64,000 nucleotides of DNA from Puia sp. (GCA_031292515.1 JARLGZ010000066.1:1-64000), one strand, 5' to 3'. Counted from the first letter of the stretch, positions 1 through 10,272 are shown. Notes: generated by a model not told the origin, from the letters alone. Translations and numbers: made by a program.

Positions 1-130
1 ATCCTATTCCTACACGGTTGCATCCCTGCAGAGCCGCTTCTGCTTTGGATCGACGCTGAATGTAGGTTGGTTTCTTATATTTGTAAAATCTATTTCTTAA
101 CTATGCAAGTCGACTGTCCGGCAAAACTGA

Positions 131-1447
131 TACACCTCAATTCATTCGGTTCGCGACGTTAAACGGTTTATCAATATTTTCTGCCTAAACTATGACAGAA
201 TCAAGCGAAATGTATATTTGCCCGATTACATTGGTATTTGTCTGTTGCGTTTAAGATATCCTGAGCTTTGCCAACTTCTCTACTATCAACGGCATACATT
301 TTTGTTAGATGGGGATGCGGAAATTCGCGTTGTGAATCCCCAGCTTGTTTATGCGTTAAGGCTATTGAAGAAGGACGGTGACCGTAATATCAAAAACACT
401 TATTTATACGATTCGCTCTCTGAGAACCCGCGTAGGTTCGGCGTTACAGAAAATGAAATTGAGCTGGCAGTCGAATTGGTCAATACTATTTTTCCGATGG
501 ATATCCAGCAACAGATCCTTAAAAAGAGGCGGACCTTTTCTAAAAACTACTTGTCTGTCATACAACCCGACTATTTTGACCGGTATTTTGACTTTGAGAT
601 GGAAGGCAGGCTGGACGAGGCTGAATTCCGTACCGTCATGGATCTTCCTTTAGAAAATATTAAAGAAGCGATTCTTAATTGGAACGATAGACGATATATT
701 ACGAGTGATTTGAAAATAAAGTTAGAGAACCTGCCACCCTTTGCTAAGAAAGAGGACTTCGAAAAGGCCATGCAGGCGATCGTTTATTTCGCAAACCTAC
801 CAATACAGAATAGTCCGTATTTTTTTAACAACTTTAATTTTGAGAATTTCTATGGAAAGTTGGGAGGCGATAACGACAAATTTAATACAGTGTTACATTT
901 GCTCTACCAGGAGGACATTGAGTGTTTCAGAAGTTTTTTTAAGGAGCTTTATAGGAGTGCTGGAGATTGGCGGTTTATGCTGTACTTTGTAAATTTCCTG
1001 ATCACACAAGGCTATCATGCCTTCGCCCTTTCGGTGGAAGAATTGAAAGATCTGATAAAAGACCATTTTATCGATTGGGTTAATAGAGCGTCCTCGATTG
1101 ACCCTCTATTGCTTCAATTCTATGGCCGGGCACTTGAAAACTTTAGTGAGCCTGGCACCATTATATTGGTGCCTATAGGTCGCGGAATTCAAATGACCGA
1201 TGCTATGCGCCTATTGATTGAAAAGGACGTGATACCATTCTTAAGCCTAAACATTTACAAGGACGGACGAACCGGGGCGTATATGATTGGAAATTGGGAT
1301 ATGGTAATTTTTGGCTCGAAAGAGGCGTTTATGGAATTCCTTGATAGACAGGTGACAAACCCAGCTATCGAAGAATACAAACGATTTTGCGCCGTATTGA
1401 AAAGTGACGATCCGGGCTTCCGGTTTTTGACGTTGGATGTCAAATAA
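131..1447 (+). pseudogene. C-terminal remnant of a KAP-family P-loop NTPase (5'-truncated)
   Basis: The ORF frame stays open upstream of the listed TTG (218) back to a TGA at 128-130 and reads YTSIHSVRDVKRFINIFCLNYDRIKRNVYLPDYIGICLLRLRYPELCQLLYYQ. This resembles the KAP NTPase 'RDVKRFIN...L+YPELY.LL' region. No ATG and no Walker A region upstream. Confidence 0.6.
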
Positions 1448-1489
1448 CAATAACTTATCGACTGAACTACAAAAAATGATTGTTTGGGT

Positions 1490-1627
1490 TTATTTTTGTC
1501 TTATTCCAGTATATTCAATTGAGATGTAACTTTGAACTCTCATATTACTCTTCTTCGTTAAAACCGGAACAGGGTCTTTGCTATAAAGACTACTAGCAGC
1601 AATTATTATTGTGAGTAATACTTTCAT
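1490..1627 (-). pseudogene. Truncated N-terminal fragment (45 aa) of a secreted protein paralogous to the 1702-2205 gene
   Basis: Hand translation MKVLLTIIIAASSLYSKDPVPVLTKKSNMRVQSYISIEYTGIRQK* matches the N-terminus of the neighbour (MKTALLLLACSIFSVKGEMPVPQSFIAIEYTGV...). Confidence 0.55.
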
Positions 1628-1701
1628 AGTTCATTGCTGATGCGGCTGCCGTGGAACGGCAGCATGGAAAAATGCAATCAAAGTAGGACTTCCCTTGAAT
1701 A

Positions 1702-2205
1702 TTACTTTTTATAGTATTCCACATACCAATTCATTTCTTTAACGACACTGGAATCGCAATTGTTTTTTTTGAGATAATTGGCCAAATCAGCAAATATCCT
1801 CATAGTCGGATCATAAGCAACTTTATATCTCTTCCCATTGACAACGACACGATAAATTGTGGCTTTGGGTCCATCCAAATTGGTAAAATACCTTGTATTG
1901 CTTTCGATGAACTTTTCCATAGTAGCAAATGACCGATCAGTGATTTGCATTGTATGATAACTGGCATTCCAAATAGATTCCAGCTGAGTGTTTGAAAACG
2001 ATTTCATAGACTCTTGTTTCAAGACATAATTCTTCATGTAGTACATTTTAGTGTCCCGCTTTATCTTGCCGACGACAAAAAATGTCTGATGCTGTAAACT
2101 ACTTGCAACGCCAGTGTATTCAATTGCAATAAAAGATTGAGGCACTGGCATCTCCCCTTTCACCGAAAATATGCTGCAAGCCAAAAGAAGCAATGCTGTT
2201 TTCAT
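1702..2205 (-). CDS. Hypothetical secreted protein
   Basis: 167-aa ORF with an N-terminal hydrophobic signal peptide. Confidence 0.65.
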   Translation of the reverse strand: MKTALLLLACSIFSVKGEMPVPQSFIAIEYTGVASSLQHQTFFVVGKIKRDTKMYYMKNYVLKQESMKSFSNTQLESIWNASYHTMQITDRSFATMEKFIESNTRYFTNLDGPKATIYRVVVNGKRYKVAYDPTMRIFADLANYLKKNNCDSSVVKEMNWYVEYYKK

Positions 2206-2275
2206 TTTTACACTTTTAAACGATTAATAGAACATGAAGCTCGTATTTACGTTCGAATACGTTTAAAATATCTAT

Positions 2276-2620
2276 TTATTGTGAATAGAAATTAAAATTG
2301 AATAAATAAGGGTAATTGTAATTGTCAATAACGCTTTGGGTGTACGAAGAGGGGGCCACTGAAAATGTTGGTTTTATCGGAAGATATCCGGCATCTGGAG
2401 TTCGAGTATATCCCCAGTTAAAAGACCCCAGGGGTGTAATCGACCCGTATTGATCAAACCCAACCAACGTGACCTGGGCTGTAAAGGAATACTCGCCATG
2501 GGGATTGTCGTCAAACTCCGGCTTCGTTGCCAGATCATAAGCTTCACTGTATTCGACCGGGAAATAGAATGGGTAGTTAAACGTCGTGCTATTTTTCCAA
2601 TCCCAAACAGGGTCTCGCCT
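2276..2620 (-). pseudogene. C-terminal fragment of an unknown protein without a recognisable start
   Basis: The frame of the 63-aa ORF extends upstream (...DPVWDWKNSTTFNYPFYFPVEYSEAYDLATKPEFDDNPHGEYSFTAQVTLVGFDQYGSITPLG...) to an in-frame TAA near 2620 with no upstream ATG. Upper boundary approximate. Confidence 0.4.
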
Positions 2621-2956
2621 TACGCTTTATCAATTTAATCGGCTCTTTTTCTTAAAAGACAGTGCCGTCACTAAAAAGTTGGAAGGGACAGAGGAAGACG
2701 CTGACATCCGTGCGCCCTTCAAAGGAATTCTTAGAGGCTATGCTTTCTTTTACCGGCGCCCGGACTTGGAGGACGAGATAACCAAAGCATCTTACAATGC
2801 CCAAAGTATCAGCGAGATCGTGCAGCATCTAAATGGAAACGACCAGCAAAACACCTATACAATTACGCGCATCAACGTATGCATTCGGCTAACCACGCAT
2901 GGTCCGGGTGAGAATTGCCGATTTGAATGATTCTTTTGCGTTAGTAAAAGGATCAT

Positions 2957-3163
2957 TCAATAAATTTTGCCTGAACCTGTATAATTGGGATTTGGGATAA
3001 AATCACCGACAATAATTCCGTTGGCATCTACTTTCCAAGCTCCCCTAATTGCTTGCGGCGGTACATTTTCCTTGCCATTATACGACCCATCAATTTCATA
3101 GACCCATCCATTGGGATATTTCAATGCTTCTAAGATCGCTTCTTTTGTCGGTTGTTTCTTCAT
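2957..3163 (-). CDS. Hypothetical 68-aa protein (MKKQPTKEAILEALKYPNGWVYEIDGSY...)
   Basis: Internal ATG of the 88-aa ORF. Its start overlaps the tnpC stop (ATGA). Confidence 0.5.
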   Translation of the reverse strand: MKKQPTKEAILEALKYPNGWVYEIDGSYNGKENVPPQAIRGAWKVDANGIIVGDFIPNPNYTGSGKIY

Positions 3164-4713
3164 GACTTTGAACACGTGGTGTTGGCAGATTGATCTTTCT
3201 TGCGCTCTTCGATTGAGCCCCATCGATCAGGCAACAGATCTCTGAGCTGGCTAATCTTTGATCTCGGCATCCGCTCGAGGACGTCTCTGAGATATTCCCA
3301 GGGATTAACCTCCTGTTTCTTACAACTTGCCAATAAGGAGTAAAATAGTGCCAGGCGTTTCCCTCCTTCGTTGGAACCGGCGAACAAGAAGTTTTTGCGA
3401 CCCAGAGCAACTGGCCGCATGGCATTTTCAATGTTGTTGTTATCCAGTTGAAGCCTCCCGTCTGTGGTGTAGAGGGATAAACGATCCCATCGGGGTAGGC
3501 TATAGGCAATGGCTTTGCCGATCTTGCTTTTTGGCAATACCTGCATATAATTATCCTGCAGCCACTTTTTCAGGGCATCTAACAGTGGCAATGCTTCTTG
3601 CTGACGCAGGGCCAGGATTTCGCCGACAGATAAGTTTGCTTCTCTGGCCCGGCGTTCAATGGCATAGAGCTTTTGGACTTCTGTGAGGAAGTGTTCGGCT
3701 CGCTGTTTATCGTTGTCCAGCGCCTTCTCAAAATAGCGGCGTGCATGTGCCATGCAATGCATGAGCATGATATCGGTGCGACCACCAATAGCCGCATGTT
3801 CGTATACCCCGTATCCATCTGTTTGCAGATAACCGGTATAGTCTTTCAGTAAATGGATTGGCCCGTCCTTGCCTCTTCCCGGCTGGAAGTCATAAAAGAT
3901 GAGCTGATCGGGAGGACTGTGATAGGCCCAGAGATAGCCTGTGTGAACTGCTCCTTTGGTTTCTCCATTCAAAATAGGTAAGGGTGTCTCATCGGCCTGT
4001 ACGTAATCGCCGGAGAAAACCACTTTGATCAACTCTTGTCCTAATGGCTGCAGCAGATCGGCCGTGGCATCCAGCCAGCCGCTGATCGTGCTGGCCGATA
4101 ATTTAACCCCATCCCGCTGGTAGCGTTTTATCTGGCGATAGATCGGAAGATGATCAACGTGCTTGTCCACCAGGATCTGTGCCAGCAGGCCCGGAGCGGG
4201 GATGCCTTTGTCGATGGGAAAATCAGGTAATGGTGCAATAAGGACTTCCGTATAACCTGTTCCATCGGCAACCATTCGCGCATACTTGGGACGGATAAAC
4301 CGGCGCACCAGTAATTTACCAGGTGCATAATCCAACTGTTCGGTGATCTCTTCGCCGATCTTTTCCAGTCCGGAAGTATCCTCCAAAGGTTCCAGGACAA
4401 TATCCACTTTGGGTAAATGTGCCGGTAGTGCGTGACGACCCGTGGGTTTGATCTCGGCCGTCTGCTTTTTTACCACCTTCATCTCCTGGGTAATGGCCGC
4501 TGGCTGAGCCGTTTCAGACATAAACTGCAGCAAGTCAAGTTGAGCCGTAGGTGACTGCGGTAAGAACCTTTCCGATTTACGACCAAACAGCAGCCTTTTC
4601 ATGTCCCGCAACTCATAGGTAAGCAACGTCACCTGTTCGAGCAACAACTTGTTTTGGGCTTCCAGCTTTGTTATGTATTCGGATTGATTCACTCGGTGCA
4701 AATGTACTATCAA
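3160..4713 (-). CDS. tnpC: IS66 family transposase (TnpC)
   Basis: 517 aa. IS66 hallmarks: CxxC-less N-terminal helix, 'ISGWLDATADLLQPLGQELIKVVFSGDYVQADETPLPIL', 'QTDGYGVYEHA', 'LYTTDGRLQLDNNNIENAMRPVALGRKNFLFAGSNEGG'. Confidence 0.95.
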   Translation of the reverse strand: MIVHLHRVNQSEYITKLEAQNKLLLEQVTLLTYELRDMKRLLFGRKSERFLPQSPTAQLDLLQFMSETAQPAAITQEMKVVKKQTAEIKPTGRHALPAHLPKVDIVLEPLEDTSGLEKIGEEITEQLDYAPGKLLVRRFIRPKYARMVADGTGYTEVLIAPLPDFPIDKGIPAPGLLAQILVDKHVDHLPIYRQIKRYQRDGVKLSASTISGWLDATADLLQPLGQELIKVVFSGDYVQADETPLPILNGETKGAVHTGYLWAYHSPPDQLIFYDFQPGRGKDGPIHLLKDYTGYLQTDGYGVYEHAAIGGRTDIMLMHCMAHARRYFEKALDNDKQRAEHFLTEVQKLYAIERRAREANLSVGEILALRQQEALPLLDALKKWLQDNYMQVLPKSKIGKAIAYSLPRWDRLSLYTTDGRLQLDNNNIENAMRPVALGRKNFLFAGSNEGGKRLALFYSLLASCKKQEVNPWEYLRDVLERMPRSKISQLRDLLPDRWGSIEERKKDQSANTTCSKS

Positions 4714-4923
4714 CGCAAGGCTTAAACAAAAAGCGCCCCCAGCATGGCACAGCCAAAGTGTGCATAACTACCCTCGTTTTTTTGATCCTAAAAAACGAAT
4801 AGCTTATACGTCCATTTTCCCCGGCAGGATACCGGCCCGGACACCTATAGGTCATTGTCCAGCCTCTCCCACAACAATCTACAGCATTGCTCTTTATCAT
4901 CCGATGTGGAAAAATTCTCCTAA

Positions 4924-5275
4924 TCAAGCAGTAAGCCGGTAGCGGGTCCGGTGTTTTACCGATTGAAGCTGGATGCCGTCAAGGATCAACCTCAGTTGCA
5001 AAGCGGTCAAACACACCACCGGCGAAATGTCTGCGGCAGGCAACTCGAAGGTTCCTTTTTCAAGTCGTTTATGATAAACGGCCAGACCATCCTTTTCCCA
5101 ACATAAAAGCTTCAGTTGGTTGCGCCGCCTGTTAATGAAAATAAATACATCCCCACCCAATTACCTGCTGCTTCATCTCTTGATTTACTAATCCGCTGAG
5201 CCCATCAAAACTCTTTCTCATATCGGTGGCAGTCCGGTATAGAAAATATCGCCTGTTATCATATAAGGACAACAT
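4924..5275 (-). pseudogene. tnpB: IS66 Orf2/TnpB, single-nucleotide frameshift near 5155-5165
   Basis: N-terminal part MLSLYDNRRYFLYRTATDMRKSFDGLSGLVNQEMKQQV (start 5275) is in a different frame from GGDVFIFINRRRNQLKLLCWEKDGLAVYHKRLEKGTFELP. An in-frame TAA directly precedes the second part. Total length 352 nt is not a multiple of 3. Confidence 0.8.
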
Positions 5276-5278
5276 CGC

Positions 5279-5563
5279 TTACAACAATGCCTGGATATAA
5301 GAAAGTGCCTCCGGATGATAGAAGGTAATCAATGCCCCACCGGGAAGCTCAACAGTTGCGACTGGGCTCCCCTTAGCCATTTCTACCTCGATGGCATCAA
5401 ATCCTGCAACATCTTGTTCTGGATCTTGCTGTCTTTGCTTTTTCTGCCAGTAATAAAAAGTAGCCTGTGTAATTTGGTGCTCTGCGCAAAAATCCGAAAC
5501 ACTTTTCTCCGGAGACTTCGATCCTACCAAAGTGAGCATTCTTTCTTGTTTAGACAATTGCAT
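5279..5563 (-). CDS. tnpA: IS66 accessory protein TnpA (helix-turn-helix)
   Basis: 94 aa, 'SVSDFCAEHQITQATFYYWQKKQR' transposase-type HTH. Confidence 0.85.
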   Translation of the reverse strand: MQLSKQERMLTLVGSKSPEKSVSDFCAEHQITQATFYYWQKKQRQQDPEQDVAGFDAIEVEMAKGSPVATVELPGGALITFYHPEALSYIQALL

Positions 5564-5636
5564 AACGTTGTAGTTTATATCTCAAAACTACCACGTCCTT
5601 AATCAATGGGGAAGACGTGGTTGGGCGAATGCTTAC

Positions 5637-5828
5637 CCTGATACTAAGATCAAAGCAATGGCAAAGCGAGCCGTATGGCTTGGGAATGATGAAACTCACT
5701 ACGTCAGGATTTGGACTGAACATGATGTCAAATCTCTTAAAATGCTTATAGATCTTACAATTCATTGGATTGATGCGGATGCATTGTCAGATCAATTTGA
5801 ATTAATAATGCCAGCACCTGGAAAATGA
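5637..5828 (+). pseudogene. 3' fragment of a DUF4145-like gene abutting the IS66 right end
   Basis: Open frame PDTKIKAMAKRAVWLGNDETHYVRIWTEHDVKSLKMLIDLTIHWIDADALSDQFELIMPAPGK* begins exactly at the IS boundary. Confidence 0.6.
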
Positions 5829-6758
5829 GATAATGAAAATCATGGAAATGATTTTTGGCACTGTTGAAAATTTGGCTGGCTTGGGATGTGTTTGAGGTTG
5901 TAATTTGCCACAAAAGCTTAAAATAAGACTGTCGATATCTTTTTTGTATTGTTGCGTTTTATCTTTCTGTCTGGCTAGGCGTATATAATAGCAAGAGCTG
6001 TCTGATTTGTTCATTTTGTTAAACAATAGGCTCATGTTTCGATAGGCCCAGGCGTTATTTGAATCTAAATTTAATGATGTGCGAATATCTTGTTTTGCCT
6101 TCTGAATTTCACCAAGCATTAATTCTGCAAGACCTCTGTTATTATATGGATAGGCAGGATATTGATATCCAGAATTTGGAAGTCTCGCAATTATGGTGTC
6201 TGTAGCTTTAAGTAGGTTTGGATAATCATTAAAATAGAGATACGCATTCATGGCAGCTAAATAGGGCATGAGGGTTTTTGAGGAAATGTGGCAAGTATGA
6301 TCAGCATAGTGCAGCGCACTATCTCGTAGAGGTTCTATTGAAGAATAATATTGCGCCAAAAGACCGGTTATAAGGCCGTAATCGGGACGGATCTCGTTTC
6401 CCGTTTTTAGATCTTTAAGCGCCTGTTTAGGATCGTTATTAAGCTCTACGATTGCTTTTGAAATAAAGGCTTCGGGAGTTGGATGGATTTTTATAGATTT
6501 TGCTAAATCAGCCATTCCAGAAACCGTATCACCAACTTCGATTTTTGCTCTGCCTCTATTCACTAGGGAAATATAGTTATCGGGATCTTCTTGAAGAATG
6601 CTGTCATAGATCTTTAAGGAAGAGCTATCGTCCTCTCTTGCATCGCTTTGAAATCCTTGTTGAAGTAATCGTTCTATACGGGTGGATTTATCCTTGTGCA
6701 CTGGCCCTCGGCAGGCTACCAAGAATACTATTATAATACAGAGGCAATTATAATTCAT
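5802..6758 (-). CDS. TPR-repeat lipoprotein
   Basis: 318 aa; lipobox (VFLVAC), repeated TPR-like motifs (DSILQEDPDNYISLVNRGRAKIEVGD; NNRGLAELMLGEIQKAKQDIRTSLNLDSNNAWAYRNMSLLFNKM). Confidence 0.75.
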   Translation of the reverse strand: MNYNCLCIIIVFLVACRGPVHKDKSTRIERLLQQGFQSDAREDDSSSLKIYDSILQEDPDNYISLVNRGRAKIEVGDTVSGMADLAKSIKIHPTPEAFISKAIVELNNDPKQALKDLKTGNEIRPDYGLITGLLAQYYSSIEPLRDSALHYADHTCHISSKTLMPYLAAMNAYLYFNDYPNLLKATDTIIARLPNSGYQYPAYPYNNRGLAELMLGEIQKAKQDIRTSLNLDSNNAWAYRNMSLLFNKMNKSDSSCYYIRLARQKDKTQQYKKDIDSLILSFCGKLQPQTHPKPAKFSTVPKIISMIFIISFSRCWHY

Positions 6759-6810
6759 GAATTATTCAATTTATGGAATTTAAAAACATGTATCAAATCA
6801 TGTATCAAAT

Positions 6811-6846
6811 AAAAAAGCACCTAGAAATTTGACTTCCTAAGTGCTT
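6811..6846 (-). terminator. Rho-independent terminator downstream of tRNA-Lys
   Basis: Minus strand AAGCACTTAG...CTAGGTGCTTTTTTATT: 10-bp stem with one mismatch followed by a T-tract. Confidence 0.7.
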
Positions 6847-6855
6847 GATTTTCAG

Positions 6856-6928
<73 letters not shown>

Positions 6929-7010
6929 AATTTCCGGATTATAAAGATACCCGCTTTTCAGCCAAATGAAAAAGCCCCTGTCGGGAGCTCTTCTTAGGAG
7001 GTGATCTTGG

Positions 7011-7085
7011 TGGGAGTTGACGGGTTCGAACCGCCGACCCTCTGCTTGTAAGGCAGATGCTCTGAACCAGCTGAGCTAAACTCCC
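7011..7085 (-). tRNA. tRNA-Val (anticodon TAC)
   Basis: GGGAGTT acceptor, anticodon stem TCTGC/GCAGA with loop CTTACAA, GTTCGAACC T-loop. Confidence 0.95.
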
Positions 7086-7295
7086 TTGGTTTTTGGTATG
7101 TGTATCTGACTGTATTTCAGATATTTATATTCAATTCTTTATCCTATTTTCCTTGTTTTTCTCCTATTTTGCCTGAAACCCGCTACCAGCAAGGGTTCTC
7201 ATTATTTGACATACCTTAACTCATGTGCAAACTCCCAAAAAAGGAGTATGTGTTAGGCAATTTGTTAGGCACTAATCTAACAAAACGCGTAAAGT

Positions 7296-9332
7296 ATGTC
7301 AGTCACAACAAAAATTATCCTCGATCTGCGCGGGATGAACAAGGAAACAAAGAGCTATCCCGGGGCTATCCGGGTTACTTTTCTTCGGCAATCCAGAACC
7401 TACCGGGTGGGTGTCTCTCTAACAAAAAAAGAGTTCAAAAGCCTCTTTTCCCCGAAAGCCGTTCCGTACCTGAGTGAAAAGCTGCGCAAAACTAAGGAAA
7501 AATTGGAAAATGAAGAGCAGCGAGCGATAAATATTATTAATAAAATTAACAATTTCTCCTTCGACGCATTTTATCTCCAATTTAATGCCTTTCGTTTTGA
7601 CGCCAAGCCCAAAAGCAAACCCCAAACCAAACCCGGAATTGAAACCCCATTGACCGACCTGGCCGTGAACGTATGTAAGGAAAGTGGCGGCAGTACTGTC
7701 GACTATTTACGGACCTTCCACGGCAACCAATTCGGGAAGGAGCGGAAATGGCCCCGCAATAAAAGTGAAATTGACTTTGTCTCCATGGGCGAAGTGGCAT
7801 TTCATTACGGGGAGTACATCAAAGAACTGGAGGCGATGGGCTGCACTGGCACCCTTTCCAGTTATCTTTGCAGCCTTAACAGTTTGCTGGCATATAAACC
7901 GAAACTGCGGTTTGCAGATATGACGAAACTGGAACTATCGCTGTATGAAAAATGGATGGAAGAGGATGGTGCTACGGCAAGCACTATTAGCATGTATCTC
8001 CGGAATTTTCGGAAAATTTATCGGGATGCTATTCGCAAGCATGTGATACCCAAAGACAAATATCCGTTTGGTCTCGATGGTTATGTGATACCCTCTTCAC
8101 TCAATGTCAAAAAGGCGCGGTCCGTTGAGCAAATACAGTTATTGTACGACTTTCGTAGTGATAATCCTAAGCTGCAAATGGCAAGGGATTTCTGGATTCT
8201 TAGTTACCTGGGCAACGGTATGAACCCAAAGGACATCGCGTTGCTAAAAGGCAAGCGGATTCATGATGATTTTATTCGTTTCAAACGGGCCAAGACCATC
8301 CGGACGACCAAATCCAATCCCCAGGAGATTGCGGTATACCTGCTCGATGAGATCAAGGCCATCATCGGACGGCAAGGCAACCTACAGGCCGCTCCCAATG
8401 AATACGTCTTTCCAATTATCACCGATGAAATGGACGCATATGAACGGGATTATCAACTTGAACTCTTTTGCAAGCTGGTGAACGACCGGTTGGAGGGTGT
8501 CTGCGAAGACTTGAACATCGACCCGCCTGTAAAGTTTGAAGACGCCCGCCATTGCACCGCCACGCAACTGAAAAGGAGCGGCGCCGATATGGAATACATC
8601 CGGGAATTGATGGGGCATAAAAACCTGCGGACGACCATGAACTACCTGGGCAGCTTTTTGGACGAGACGCTAAAGGAACAAGCCAAGAAATTGATTCCGG
8701 GCAAAAAGGTTGAAGAAAAGGTTTCTGAGCCTGTCCGGGTGGAGGAACCACAAAAGGAAATCTTGCATGATAATGAAAAATGGAAAGCGGTGCAACAGGT
8801 CGGTGATTCGGTAGGTTCATACCTGATCGCGGCGGAGTTCAACCAAATCGCTGCTTTTGCAAGTTCTGACCTGGTGTGTTTTCATCCGGGCGAGTTGGAA
8901 GTATGGGTCCAATTGGGGGTTGAGTTGCTGCCCGATGCGATGCAGGAAGACGGCTATTTGCGGCTGATCCAAAGCCGGTTGCCAGCAGGTTGGCGTCGCC
9001 GTCTCAATACCCAGGGGGATTGGAAGACGAATATTTTCGACAATCATGGACGGCTTCGGGTACAAATAGAGTATAAACCGGGGGAAAGAATTACCACCCA
9101 GTTCAAAACGCGCTACATCATCTGTCCTGATCCGGCTTATAAAGTCAAGAAGACGGAAGTGAAGGCCGTTATTTGGGATAATGCAAACGGGAAGGCTTTT
9201 GTAGAAGGCGAAATAATCGACACTGGTGATTATGCAGATAGCTATATCGCAGGATGGAAGAAGTTGAAGACAGTTGTCCTTGATTGTCTGTTTCCGGATT
9301 GGCAATCACCGGTTTCTTACTGGTCAAAATAA
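7296..9332 (+). CDS. Tyrosine recombinase / site-specific integrase with about 180-aa C-terminal extension
   Basis: 678 aa. Catalytic-type segments YLGNGMNPKDIALLKG and ARHCTATQLKRSGADMEYIRELMGHKNLRTTMNYLGSF, followed by a long extra domain (GWRRRLNTQGDWKTNIFDNHGRLRVQIEYKPGERITTQFKTRY). Confidence 0.9.
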   Translation: MSVTTKIILDLRGMNKETKSYPGAIRVTFLRQSRTYRVGVSLTKKEFKSLFSPKAVPYLSEKLRKTKEKLENEEQRAINIINKINNFSFDAFYLQFNAFRFDAKPKSKPQTKPGIETPLTDLAVNVCKESGGSTVDYLRTFHGNQFGKERKWPRNKSEIDFVSMGEVAFHYGEYIKELEAMGCTGTLSSYLCSLNSLLAYKPKLRFADMTKLELSLYEKWMEEDGATASTISMYLRNFRKIYRDAIRKHVIPKDKYPFGLDGYVIPSSLNVKKARSVEQIQLLYDFRSDNPKLQMARDFWILSYLGNGMNPKDIALLKGKRIHDDFIRFKRAKTIRTTKSNPQEIAVYLLDEIKAIIGRQGNLQAAPNEYVFPIITDEMDAYERDYQLELFCKLVNDRLEGVCEDLNIDPPVKFEDARHCTATQLKRSGADMEYIRELMGHKNLRTTMNYLGSFLDETLKEQAKKLIPGKKVEEKVSEPVRVEEPQKEILHDNEKWKAVQQVGDSVGSYLIAAEFNQIAAFASSDLVCFHPGELEVWVQLGVELLPDAMQEDGYLRLIQSRLPAGWRRRLNTQGDWKTNIFDNHGRLRVQIEYKPGERITTQFKTRYIICPDPAYKVKKTEVKAVIWDNANGKAFVEGEIIDTGDYADSYIAGWKKLKTVVLDCLFPDWQSPVSYWSK

Positions 9333-9336
9333 TCGT

Positions 9337-10248
9337 CTATTTTCCACTGGAATTCAATCCCTCCGTCAAAAGCCAAGTACCTGCTAAGACAATCCCTATT
9401 GTCAACAAGACACGGACGGGATTGCTATTAGAATGCTGGATGGGCTCCAATGATCTGTGGCGGTAGCGCGGGGGAAATCTATCTTTGCCGTACAAAGGCC
9501 AGGGAGTATTCAGGGCAAATGGTACACACATATCCCCATCCTGAATCAAGATTTCGGGGTATTGGGGATAGTATGCTCTCTTTAGCTGATCTGCCACCTT
9601 ACGGAACAGTTCAGCCAAGCTGGCCGTTTTGTCCGAAGCGGTTGTCTGCCAGTTTAGCGCATTTTCCAACAGAGCGATTGTGAACTGCCCGCCTTTGTCT
9701 GAATCCCTAGCAGGTTCTCCATCTGCCGTTGAATGGAAGAGGGTGATACCGTTGGGTGAGTTTGCGATGTGCTGGTCGAAAATCCGTCGTGCCAGCCAAA
9801 ACTCTTCTTCTGAGAAAGGCACTTCTTCAATCGTTTCGGGAATGCCGCTTATCCGGTCGCGTGGGCGGGTGCGGCAACAATCACATATTATTTCCTGGCG
9901 TGGAACCTTCTTATTGATTAGTTCCAGGTCACATACGAACTCATCACCCGGAAGACACGGCCATCTGGTATCCGTGAGACCGCCAAACCCGTCGTGGGTA
10001 AATTCAGCCATTCCATGACCACAGAAATAGACACGCAGGAAGTCGGCGTCAACGCCCGCAATCATATTTAGTACCCGCTGCCGGCTGGGATCGATCAGTA
10101 GAGTAATTTCATCTTTATGCCAGCTCCCGCCTTTGGGTGTCTGAAAATACGAAGACAGACTCCTGACATCAGGCAGTACTCCCGGAAGCCTGTCACCGAA
10201 GGGGCCAGGGCTGGCTATGAGTATTGTTCTCCTTACGGGTTGTTGCAT
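9337..10248 (-). CDS. Caspase-like (peptidase C14) protein with C-terminal TM segment
   Basis: 303 aa. His motif VYFCGHGM and Cys motif IICDCCR (caspase dyad); C-terminal hydrophobic stretch VRVLLTIGIVLAGTWLL. Confidence 0.85.
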   Translation of the reverse strand: MQQPVRRTILIASPGPFGDRLPGVLPDVRSLSSYFQTPKGGSWHKDEITLLIDPSRQRVLNMIAGVDADFLRVYFCGHGMAEFTHDGFGGLTDTRWPCLPGDEFVCDLELINKKVPRQEIICDCCRTRPRDRISGIPETIEEVPFSEEEFWLARRIFDQHIANSPNGITLFHSTADGEPARDSDKGGQFTIALLENALNWQTTASDKTASLAELFRKVADQLKRAYYPQYPEILIQDGDMCVPFALNTPWPLYGKDRFPPRYRHRSLEPIQHSNSNPVRVLLTIGIVLAGTWLLTEGLNSSGK

Positions 10249-10272
10249 ATTAAAAATTATAATGGTATTCTG

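Larger units (their letters stand above)
3160..5636 (-). mobile_element. IS66-family insertion sequence (tnpA, tnpB, tnpC); right terminus ends ...GCTTAC, left terminus not identified
   Basis: Three IS66-type ORFs in order. The right end reads GTAAGCATTCGCCCAACCACG on the minus strand. No matching inverted repeat was seen left of tnpC. Confidence 0.8.

Noticed and set aside
3096-3509. 137-aa minus ORF overlapping tnpC
   Set aside because: Out-of-frame shadow of the IS66 transposase.
5590-5621. Inverted repeat ACCACGTC...GACGTGGT at the IS66 end
   Set aside because: Likely part of the IS terminal region; no independent function can be supported.
6790-6812. Direct repeat atgtatcaaatc/atgtatcaaata as a possible att site
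   Set aside because: Only 11 bp, adjacent copies, no matching copy noticed near the integrases.
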